Positions 50,858 to 60,000 of a DNA stretch of 60,000 nt are shown here, in pieces. The position numbers were made by a program, and so were the translations under genes. The notes below the pieces were generated by a model, which searched no databases, was not told where the DNA came from, and worked only from the letters and a program-made list of their open reading frames with translations. This stretch comes from Bolinopsis microptera (lineage: Eukaryota > Ctenophora > Tentaculata > Lobata > Bolinopsidae), in contig NC_087074.1 in the NCBI RefSeq assembly GCF_026151205.1, positions 7,483,726 to 7,543,725 on the forward strand, in the 5' to 3' direction. Every line of letters begins with the position of its first letter. The stretch's first letter is position 1.

Positions 50858-52948
50858 TGTTGGCCTCTCGGACCAACAAGAGTCTTTAATTATAGGTGGT
50901 TCTTTGCTAAAGTTCCGTTCATTTGGCTGAATTTGTCGAATCCATTTCTCTTGAGAACTCAAAGTTTTAGTATACCTCCAAGTCAAATTTATTTTACGGA
51001 TTGAAACAGTTAATTGAATTAACCCGTAAAACCCCCGCACATCTACAGTGACTTTGGTCATTAGTCCAGTGAAACTTTCAAAATATAAAACACCGATAAC
51101 GGGTCTACTCAAATGATCCAGGGTGTTGGTCATTAGTCCGGAAAAACTTTCAAAATATACGGACCTTCAAATGATCTAGGGTACATAGTTCCGTGTTGAT
51201 TAGTTTCAATTGAGCATTAACGAGGCCACGCATCGGCGATCTAGAAGCCGTGTTTCGATGCGTCCTAACGGCAACAACACTGCCCGACTATATCTGAATT
51301 TTAGTTGCGATAGCAACAAGTTACAATTCGACGTAGCTCTCAAATAAGCTACAAGTTCAATTCAAATCGGAAATATAAAAAGACTCTCAATACGCTGATA
51401 CTCTAAATACTGTGCGCGTTTCGTCCGGAACCTGGGGGAGTTCCCGCTCTAATATATCTGACGACAGTGATTACTCATTATGAGAACTAACCCCGACCAC
51501 TTTCCCGGTCGAACCGTACCCAAATCAAACTAATTTATGAACCACGTGTATAGCCAACGTCCTTGCGGTACTGAGCCGATGTAAAACTCTTCTGTCTCTT
51601 GTTAATATTTTAGTTGTACTGTGCATAAAAGTGTGTAGTGACAAGTGTGTAGTGGTAATGTATATTATTTATTATGACGACGCGATATTTATAATGCAGA
51701 ATTAAAAGCTGCTTTCGATATGACTGGTGGTGGGCTGTCTCCGGCGGGACATAGATCTATATAGGGGGTACCCGGGGTACGAGTTAACGAACAGTGTTCG
51801 TGTCCTTCCACAACCCCCTATTACCTATGTTTCTGTCGGAGGGGAGCCTAATTCATCCGTTAGAATCGCAGAGTTAGCGGAGCTCATGATATCTCGCGAT
51901 GTATGCTGCATTAACGGTGCAAGACTTGCGCCGTTTGTTTCAGCATCCAGTTGCGAGTGCTTGCCCATCGAAAACATGATTAGTGATTGTGGATTTTATT
52001 GATATTACTGATTATCCATCATATTCAGTATTAATGTTATCCATTATTTATTTATTGACATCCTTCAGTCTCCAAAACGAGGTGTGAAGGTAAATTAACT
52101 TTGAGCCTTGTTTTGGCGACTGCTTAATCGATGGGCAAGTAGGTATTTGTTTTTTAGCAGTGTTGAACATTGAAACAATTATAAAATGTTTATTTTTATC
52201 TTATATAACCAATAACGTATAATATGAATGACATATGCTATAGTGACGTAACATATATAGTGCAAAGAATTAGTAACTTGCGAGATGTGATTTAGTGATA
52301 ATCGGCGTTAACATTTTGCAGTTTACAGTTGCGCAATGTTGGCGTCGATTGTTACTAACATTTATCTGAATTTAATACAAGTACATGTCACATATAAATT
52401 GGGTAGCTGAATGAAACTCGTGCCTCAAAATTTTCCGTTATTAGCATTGCAGTGTCCACGCCCTATACTGCGTTAACGACCGAAATTTTCCCAATATGCA
52501 ATTATTATTTTGCTTCTAAAATTCTCTGATAATTAATAATATATCGTGACATGTAATTGTAAGATAACAAACCTCGCGCGCGCGGCGCTTACATCTGCAC
52601 CTGAGAATCTCTCAGCAATGTGTGGCTGTCTGCGCGGCGGGCTGTGTATTGTGTATATAGCTGAATTTAAATTTAGATTTATTTGTAAATGTATAATAAT
52701 ATTAAATATGTTTTGATTGATTGTGGTAAATAAAAATTTTTGTTTTACTAAAAAATTTTTGTTTTACTAATATATGAACCTTATCTCCGAAGGTATCTAT
52801 TTAATGAATTAATGGAAGTATTATTATATTTGAAGGCTTATTATACGACTCTATCAATTGTGTTCAAGTAACCATAAATTGAGACTGATTAAAAGCTCTA
52901 AAATCTAAAATATAAAATATAAATAAACCACAACGGCAGTAGCCAAAA
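50858..52948 (+). repeat. 3' LTR, split by a LINE-like insert
   Basis: LTR sequence lies at 50858-51392 and 52773-52948 and totals 711 bp, equal to the 5' LTR. The insert duplicates aata. The TATA box (51376-51384) is left of the insert; the aataaa signal is to its right. Confidence 0.92.
51393..52768 (+). mobile_element. LINE-type 3' fragment inserted in the 3' LTR
   Basis: The 1,376-bp insert has a 4-base duplication aata (51389-51392 and 52769-52772). It ends in a dimer, atttttgttttactaaa then atttttgttttact, matching the tail style of the nested LINE at 34726. No reverse transcriptase similarity was found, so it may be 3' untranslated sequence only or a SINE that shares the tail. It lies 8 bases past the TATA box of this LTR. 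Confidence 0.75.
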
Positions 52949-53575
52949 AAGTAAGTTCACTTTCTTTTAAGAATGTTAGCAAATTCTAATGCTAGGAATT
53001 CAGTTAGGGCTAAAGTTGAAATCAACGCATGGAGTTAGATTAAGGTATAATCAATTGTCAAATAATGCTTCTCAGTACTGAGATCGTAACATTACTGGGC
53101 CGCTACGAACTGAAATGGATTTAATTAACATACCTAGTCTTTTCCTATTATGATATGGCTCTTGAACAATTTCACTTTCTCCATTTAGTGGAGACCATAA
53201 TTGACCATTGTTAATGGTCTGGCCCGGCGAGTTTACCTAGCCAGGTGTACGTCTAGTACGCGCGCGTATAGTACTGCGTGACGCGCTTGTTAATTCACAA
53301 GTAGCTGATCCCTTGCCGCCTTCGGCTGTCGCGCGCTAATGCAAGCGAGAGGGCTCTGGTTAGAAGAATCAGGCGCGCGCTACTTCGTAGCACTTCGAGA
53401 AGGAAGCGGCGTGCGCTACCGCGCTACTTCGAACAAATTTAGACGCGTAACATCCGTCAATTTTTCCATAGCAAAGCATACATAGTTGCACGCGCAGCGA
53501 CGTCCAACAACAAAAGAATAACATTGATTGACATTGGCTACGACATACGTCACGTGACGTCACAAGGGGGGTCTG
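52949..53575. other. Non-coding flank, CG-rich patch
   Basis: At 53260-53420 cgcgcg and gcgcgc repeats give an unusually CpG-rich stretch for this window. No gene was supported. Confidence 0.5.
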
Positions 53576-53796
53576 AAACCAGGTTTTCGATCAAATGCTG
53601 CCATTTGTAGTCAAACGTCGCCAACAGTTGCTCTCGTCCAATGAAATCGCTGCATTTTGCAAGTTAGTATGCATAATTGAATTAAATATATTCATGTGAT
53701 AAGCTTGGCTTACATAATGCAGCGATTTCATTGGACGAGAGCAACTTTTGGCAACGTTTGACTACACATGGCAGCGTTTGATCGAAAACCTAGTTT
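53576..53796. mobile_element. MITE with about 77-bp inverted repeats
   Basis: Arms 53581-53656 and 53719-53791 pair, beginning aggttttcgatcaaatgctg and ending with its complement. The spacer is about 62 bp. A few mismatches and one indel are present. No clear flanking duplication was seen. Confidence 0.8.
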
Positions 53797-53830
53797 TATC
53801 TCCTCCTGTCACAGGAGGAGCTAAGTGCAA

Positions 53831-54038
53831 AGAAACTGCCACTAACTGCTACTAACTATCACTAACTGCCACTAACTGCCACTAACTGCCACAAACTGCC
53901 ACTAACTGCTACTAACTGCCACTAACTGCCACTAACTGCCACTAACTGCTACAATCGCGCCCACGCATTTGCGCGCGACAGTAGCAGTTAGTGGCAGTTA
54001 GTGGCAGTTAGTGGCAGTTAGTAGCAGTTAGTGGCAGT
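53831..54038. repeat. Inverted arrays of a 10-bp unit (actaactgcc)
   Basis: About twelve units read actaactgcc (53834-53952), followed by a short GC-rich loop and about six units in the opposite sense (agttagtggc, 53979-54038). The arms could form a hairpin of about 60 bp. Just before it, ctcctcctgtcacaggagga is itself a near-perfect palindrome. Confidence 0.88.
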
Positions 54039-55320
54039 TTTTATGCGCGTCGGGGTTTCAAATCGAGCGCTCATCAATTTTTATAATAGCAAGTCCGCAG
54101 CGTTTAGAGCTGCATTGTTGATTACTGGGCCGCGCTCACAGCTCAGCCTGTCATTCCGCCGAATCTCTATTCATTAATGAACATGATAGCCTGAGGTCCC
54201 CAGGGAACATTGTTGACTAAACGGAAACCAAACTGTGCACGTTGCGCTAGATGTCAAATGTTGCAGATAGCGTATACGTTTTTTAAAACTATGTTTTGAT
54301 TTGATTTGACTTAACTTGTAGTAAACGGTCGGCCGTTTTACAACACGTCAATATGACTGCTTGTGTTACTGTTAGTTTCGACATTAAATATTTTGTTCTC
54401 GCATGAGTATATAAATGTTTGATATGAATTATGAAATGAGAAGTCGTGTATTGTGTAATTGGTAATAGATTCAGAAAACTCGTAAATGTGCAAGTATATG
54501 AATATTTATATCATATCCATTGAATTATAATTATATTCATGGGACCAGCAAAAGCTCACAGTTAACAGCATTTATTTTTATTTATGATAAGATGATAAGT
54601 TCGTTATGAGCAATTTTTAATTTAGTTCGTATCAGGCTAGGAGTCTAGTAATCGAGTTTTATTTGTTAATAAAAAAAACTTCTCTACGGTATTAGCAATT
54701 AGGTTAACTGCTGTGATAGATCGGAGCGCAGCAAAAAATTTAATAGCTTGTCCTGGACCGAATTCTACCAAATATTATCACTACAAGTATAACACTTTTC
54801 GGATTTAGAAGGGTGCTGTCCAGACTATGAGTATGTTAACAGTGCGCGGTGATATGATTGAAGCTGAAGTCAGCACTAAAAATTAAAGTAGATATTATTA
54901 TTAGAAAATATATGAATTTGGGACAAAATAATTTACTATCGAAGGAAATAAATATTAACTTTTTGATAAGAAAAGCGATTACTAACTACAGTTACACAAA
55001 CACTGCATGGCAATACGATTACAAATTGTTTAAATGTTAAATCCGGGTATCGCTATTAGTATTGTGCTATTGTGCCAAAATTACAATATCATATGGTCAA
55101 TCGTAATCATTTGCAATTTGGAAGGCCCCTCTGCTGATATGTAAACGACCCCTTATATTAACTTGATTGTAGCAAACCGCGTGATGTTTATTGATCATCA
55201 GTTCGATAGGACGATAGTTATGAGAAAAGCTACAAAACTACAATTTCCATAACCAGTTTTAGAACTAAACGCTTGATTGACGGTTCAGAACTTTATTTGA
55301 ATAACAGGGCCTCCCACGGA
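54039..55320. other. Non-coding stretch
   Basis: Includes cctgtcattccgcc and gcctgaggtccccaggga at 54150-54210, members of a recurring motif pair. The 60-codon ORF at 54858 has no support. Confidence 0.5.
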
Positions 55321-55482
55321 TTAAACAGTTTTGTGCGGAGAAATAAGTGAAGAGAGTACGAAGCCAAGGAGTTCTCCGACAATTGTTCCAGCTAGCATCA
55401 CCGCAGCAACGCCAACAGCAAGCAGGGACTTATCCATGCAACCTATACAACGCTGACCAAGAATGGACATGCCACGGTACCA
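55321..55482 (-). CDS. Terminal exon, tetraspanin-like fourth membrane segment
   Basis: After a possible acceptor (aatattatag) the - strand encodes WYRGMSILGQRCIGC, then MDKSLLAVGVAAVMLAGTIV and GELLGFVLSSLI, ending PHKTV and TAA at 55321. A cysteine-containing approach, a helix with an acidic residue two-thirds along, and a very short cytosolic tail fit the last membrane segment of tetraspanins. The large loop and other segments were not found upstream, so the exon could belong to another membrane protein or be a stray copy. Confidence 0.42.
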   Translation of the reverse strand, partial: WYRGMSILGQRCIGCMDKSLLAVGVAAVMLAGTIVGELLGFVLSSLISPHKTV

Positions 55483-57223
55483 CTATAATATTTGCTTTGA
55501 TTCTCCGTGATAGCACTAGCAGTAGCAGAATTTGCTGCTTGTAATTCCTGGGCGTTGCTGAACCTGTCATTCCGCCCTATCTGCTATAGGCATATTTTTA
55601 ATCGCCATAATATGTTCAATGTTAAATCAATGTGTTTAACTTAATAAATACAAAAGCCTGAGCGAGGTACCGTTCCCAGGTAAATTCATCGTTGCAAGTT
55701 GAATTTGCGTTTCTGAAACCACTCTCTGCACTGGTAATTGTATTTAAAAGGGAACACAAAATGATGTACGTGACCAAAATTATTCCCCGCGCGACGCAAC
55801 TAGATTCTCTTTCAGCATTAAGTTTCAGTTTCTGGGTAATTCGCGCGTAAAATCATATTTGCACGTGTGCGTTCCATGTTCTCAGAATTAGGCAACGGTA
55901 AGTTTAATCTTTAACTTTAACTGTTTTGAAACAGGTGCTGTTATTTCATGCTGGGAATCCCAAAAAGTGCTTGATCGGCCAGTTCATCATTGTGTCTTGC
56001 TAAATACTTGGTTAGTTTCATTATGCTTCGACTAATCATCACTGTTGGATTGGGGATGGTATTCAACTGTTGAGGGCCTACTGTAACAGCCATTGATACG
56101 CTTATAGTTATCAGACAGCAACTAACTGATATCCAATGGGTCTCAGCCATAGAACAATACAGGCTCAACGGTGGCTCGGAAAAGTATAATCTTCATGGTC
56201 TTATATATGATTTTGGTCTATTAGAACGAGTTTGAAGCCAAGATCACGACCTTCTATGACTTTTGCACAACACAGCTTCAATATAAGTAATGACAAACAG
56301 GTAGCGTATTCCCTTGCATAACTCCTGCAAGAATGAATTTTTCCATAGTGTCGAATCAGCCTAACTTATGGGCCTTGGAATACTATACGGATACCGTAGG
56401 CATGCTGTCAGTATGTTCATCAGAATACCCCGAGCGGGTCTCTCTCAACTGATAAGGATCATGCGGTTGAGAGTTTTGCTGACAATTGATGATGGTGATC
56501 CATTTAATGTAGTTGTCAGCCTCGGTGAGATTTCCTATTTTGGACATTGGGACAATATTGATAATCCGCCATGCATGAATGGGCGGGAGCATCTCCAATC
56601 TCCATCCACAATACTAATAGCAGTAGCACGGTTAAACAGATTAAGGATTATATTGTCAATATCGGTACTCTTTTTAGGATATCGGGTTCCACACAGTTGA
56701 TGTCATTGTCAAAGAGTCAAAGTATGAGTATTTACTTTGATAGACACCCGGCTTAGTTGTAGTGAACGTACGGAACGCTCACTAAAAATAGTTTGTGAAC
56801 GCGTTCGCTAAAAGATTTTACTGTTCGGAACATATAAAGGAACGTTAATCAGATTTAAAATATTAACACGTCGACACGCCATCGTTTCCCGCAATTTTAC
56901 ATGTTCTAGATGAGCTAAAAGAGTTTTAGCGCGCATGCATGCACGTTTCAGGCCCTAAAACTCCGCTAGTGTTTCTGGATAGAAGTCGACTATTTATGGC
57001 TTATGCTCAATTCTCGAGCCGATAATAGTCTTGCTTAAATTTTCAGACAATAGTCTTAAGATTCCTGTTGGTTTCATCGGTGTAATTTATTACAAATATT
57101 ATCTGTTCACCTTAAAGTTAGCAAATTTTGCTTTTCGCAATTGAAACTATAAAAGCGATATGGTTAGTCTTGCCAACAAAAGGTGGCTCGAGCTCCATTC
57201 CCCCCTACATTCAGTAGGGTTTT
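55483..57223. other. Non-coding stretch with dispersed repeat
   Basis: Contains one copy of a three-copy repeat (55765-55940) and the cctgtcattccgcc motif (55563). The ORFs at 55941-56168 (-) and 56368-56700 (+) show no recognised similarity or splice support. Confidence 0.45.
55765..55940. repeat. Dispersed repeat, three copies (copy 1)
   Basis: Starts gtacgtgaccaaaattattc and includes ccgcgcgac, gattctctttcag and ttcgcgcgtaaaatcatat, then a segment near aacggtaagttt and aactttaactgttt. Related copies are at 58166-58430 and 59495-59600. They differ in internal length, and the third lacks the start. Confidence 0.6.
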
Positions 57224-57659
57224 GTGTTCACCCGGCTTATATATCAGGGATATGATCAACACACGAATCAGGATGTCTGGAAGGAGTTTCTAGATGTCAT
57301 GGACACGTGGTGTGACGGCGCAACAAAGAAGAAGATACTTTCGCAGTACACGTTCTACCGAGAGAAAAGAGGCTTATTCTCTACTGACGCTGCCTCAAGT
57401 TTTAGCCAAGATTCTGACGGTCCAGTCTCTTGGTGGAGCAACTTCGGTTGCGAGGTACCCGAACTCGCAACTACAGAGTTTTGCAATGAAAGCGCTGTCG
57501 CAATCGACATCAGCCTCACCCTGTGAGACGAATTGGAGCTTGTACGACTGGACGATTAACAAAAAAAGAAACCGCCTCACAGTTAACAAGCAGCGAGACC
57601 TTATTTATGTTAACGCAAGTTTGCGTCTTATGAAAAATTCACGAATTAAGGAGCAATAA
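57224..57659 (+). pseudogene. hAT transposase, C-terminal remnant
   Basis: The frame from 57224 reads QDVWKEFLDVMDTWCDG and then GPVSWWSNFGCEVPEL. After one extra T near 57480 the next frame continues FAMKALSQSTSASPCETNWS, then KKRNRLTVNKQRDLIYVNAS before TAA. The WW motif, CE-NWS and KKRNRL..QRDLIYV.. are signatures of the hAT dimerisation domain. The upstream catalytic part is not recognisable, so the copy is dead. It could be related to the source of the 8-bp-duplication MITEs, but no link is shown. Confidence 0.82.
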
Positions 57660-60000
57660 TTTCATTATTATTTGCTTATTGCTATACTAGTGACTTATTT
57701 TTATTCATTATTGTTTATTTACTGTCTAATTCCGACAACATAGTTTTATCTCATTGTATCCATTTAAAGTTAAAAATGGACATCAAAATGAACGCTCGGA
57801 GCCCGGAGGCATTCAAACGTTTACGTACGGGCGTTGACTTGAACGTAAATGGGCAGACTATTTAAGGTTAAACGGATATTAATATATGTACGCTATGCGG
57901 ATGCCCTAGCTGGGGCCTCTTCTCAGACTCTCAAGCGTTCAATTTGAATTTGTGTCCATTCAAAATTAAAATTAAATAAAGTTCAATAAGATAAACTTAT
58001 CATTGCTGGTTTGATTTTGGAACCTTCTCTAGACCTAGTAATTTTGGATTCCTAAGTTATGTGCGAGAATAGCTTCCCAGTCCCGCGTCAAAGTGATTAT
58101 AGATTATCCTTATTTTTAAGGGAATCGTTAGGTATTCGTATACTTATAGTATAGTTTTACTATTACACGTACGTGACCAACATTATTCCCCGCGCGATGT
58201 AATTACAAATTAGATTCTCTTTCACTTTCAGTTTATTTCAAAAACAGATTCGCGCGTTAAATATATTCAGTTTGCGCGCTTTTGGTACTCCCAAAAGTAC
58301 GTCAAAATGCAACTGTGAATTGCATTATTATAAATTTATAGTCATACGTAATAGGCTCCATGACATTGTCCACAGGACTGGTCACCGTTAACCTTATTTA
58401 ACTTAAACTGGTTGGAAAACGCGGATGTGTTATGAAAAATAATGTTTATCGCTTTGCCATTCGGCCGGTAGAATTAGATCAGAAAACCACGCGGATACCG
58501 ATAAGACGATAAAACAGTTATCGAATTTTATACCTTCACCTAAGGCTAATGGTAATGCAACGCTAATGGAATACCTTGATCAGAAAGAAGTAATAACTTT
58601 TGCTTTTGGCAAGTCTAAGAACCACGATAATTTTCAGCGACATCAACGCTAAAACCGGAAAAGATTTTCACTTCAAGATCTACTAAGAGAAAGTAATGAC
58701 ATGTCGGTAGGGATCGCGACGTGATACAAATAGTATAGTATGGTATCTACCTTAAGTTATGGAACTGCTGAAGGTAATTCTTTAGAAGGCTTACATCTCG
58801 ATCCCGGGGTGCGGATAGAAGAAAAACATTATTTATAGTCTTGGACACTTATAACTAGCTGATAGCACAGACTACGTTTTTGTTAGAAAGAATTAGGGTC
58901 CGCAGGAAACCATTGTAAACTGAGAACACAGAAGATGGCAGTCAGGATAAATTTTATGTCTGTCATGTACAATATATAATTATAGGAGAAACAATATTGT
59001 ATAGAGAATATGTTATAGAAAGATATCATGTACATAAAGGTAAGTATACTTATTGGTAGTTGTGGAACACAACAAGAAAATTGAGAATAATCTTGTGCGA
59101 GGGTAGGGACCCAGATGTCGTTTCTAACCCAAATAAACTTTATAAAGGAGGCTTCTCATCAGTAGCCGCACCTCCTTACTCAGTTTCTGAACTGGAATTC
59201 TATGGGCTTCCAGACGGCCAGACCGAGTATTACCATCCCATCCTTCTAGAGTTCATCACAAGTAGCACCCACCTTGAAGATCTTTGACACCCAGACACAC
59301 CCCATTGGCGAACAAACTTTGGATATAATCTTACATGCTCCCGAAGGAATCCCTGGTTTATGGTCTTTCTCATCGTCACCAGCACTTTCGCTAGAGTCAC
59401 CAGCCCTTTCACTGGAGTCATCAGCCCAATCACTGAAGTGTATAGAAGTAAAGTTGTGTATTAGATCAATTTCTAATTGGTCTAACATTTAAAACTAATT
59501 CGTGCGTAAAATCAAATTCGCACGTGTGCACTTAATGCAGTTCTGGTCACGTACCGGTAACTTTAGGCTTTAACTTAAACTGTTAGGAAAATAGATGTGT
59601 ACATGAAATATAGTACCGTAGAATGGGGGAACTTCGCCTTGTTTTACAGCTATTTCATGTTATTTAGAAAATACGACACGAGTACTTGAAAAAGTTTATA
59701 GCTCATATGAACAGGATTGGTAAAGCAAATGTTTTCGTATGAACCACATCAGCCAGGCATAAATAGTCAGCTAGATTGGTTCCACTGAAATCAGGGCGAA
59801 TTTACCCTGCAATACGGGGTAACCTCGCCATTCTGAAACTATACCATATTCGGTGCTAAGCACCATACCACTTGAAACTCAATTATATTTCCTTGCAGTT
59901 GATATACCTGCCAATTTTACTTATCTAGCTCTAGCCTGCGTGTTACAATGGGCAATTTGGTCGCCGGGGTAACATTGCCATGCTGTGGGTAACATCGCCG
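57660..60000. other. Non-coding stretch with repeat copies
   Basis: Holds copies 2 and 3 of the dispersed repeat (58166-58430 and 59495-59600). Near the end, aacttcgcc, aacctcgcc, aacattgcc and aacatcgccg phrases recur at 59628, 59820, 59967 and 59992. ORFs around 59246-59492 on both strands follow a short repeat (agtcaccagcc, agtcatcagccc) and have no support. Confidence 0.5.

Larger units (their letters stand above)
41920..52948 (+). mobile_element. Env-carrying LTR retroelement with F-box ORFs and no pol
   Basis: Two 711-bp LTRs bound the element. One base difference (c/g at 41945) was seen by eye. The target duplication is 4-5 bases (aagt or aaagt). Internal order is primer-binding site, gag in two pieces separated by an unrelated 0.8-kb segment, 1.2 kb without recognisable coding, an envelope-like ORF, an in-frame F-box ORF, a second F-box ORF, hairpins, a polypurine tract and the 3' LTR. 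Protease, reverse transcriptase, RNase H and integrase are absent, so it must have moved with help from a complete relative. LTR similarity argues for recent insertion. Confidence 0.88.

Noticed and set aside
51727-52002. 91-codon ORF in the LINE-like insert
   Set aside because: No similarity to reverse transcriptase or other LINE proteins; probably chance within 3' untranslated sequence.
59246-59492. Opposite-strand ORFs of 70-80 codons
   Set aside because: They arise over a short agtcaccagcc-type repeat and show no similarity or splice support.

Overview
The window is nuclear DNA from an animal. It is AT-rich, with GT-AG introns, an intron-split calponin-family muscle gene, a single-exon Golgi glycosyltransferase, CR1-like LINEs, a Penelope-like element, hAT-derived MITEs and a retrovirus-like LTR element. 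The mix of PHD-finger LINEs and GIY-YIG Penelope elements suggests an invertebrate, perhaps a cnidarian or another early-branching phylum. The sequence alone does not settle the species.

Layout. 1-13 kb: two copies of a roughly 780-bp dispersed repeat (325 and 9910), two exons of an unrecognised + strand gene (3348-3945), and a split - strand gene (8451 to 5036) whose presumed start lies just downstream of four CACGTG E-boxes. 13.5-24.6 kb: a complete five-exon - strand calponin/transgelin-like gene (186 residues). Its introns hold several minisatellites and, in intron 1, an intact 539-residue B4GALNT/GT12-like glycosyltransferase on the same strand. 24.9-29.3 kb: a MITE cluster, a SINE-like retroposed unit with a 14-bp target duplication broken by a LINE, and an exon split by a MITE.

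29.8-41.85 kb is one nested stack. Two 5'-truncated Penelope-like copies lie head to head. A 5.9-kb two-ORF CR1-like LINE is inserted in the left copy, and a second 5'-truncated LINE lies inside the first. Their sequences rejoin cleanly across each insertion.

41.92-52.95 kb is a young LTR retroelement with matching 711-bp LTRs. It carries an interrupted gag, no recognisable pol, an intact envelope-like gene with a furin-type site and membrane anchor, and two related F-box ORFs. The first F-box ORF has no upstream ATG. It is fused in frame to env across a single TGA followed by CTAG, the best-known animal stop-codon readthrough context. An Env protein with a cytosolic F-box tail is therefore predicted. 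The 3' region holds repeated small hairpins, one pair of which shows a compensatory base change. This element is the most notable system in the window.

52.95-60 kb holds foldback/MITE sequences, a tetraspanin-like terminal exon, a decayed hAT transposase end and a three-copy dispersed repeat.
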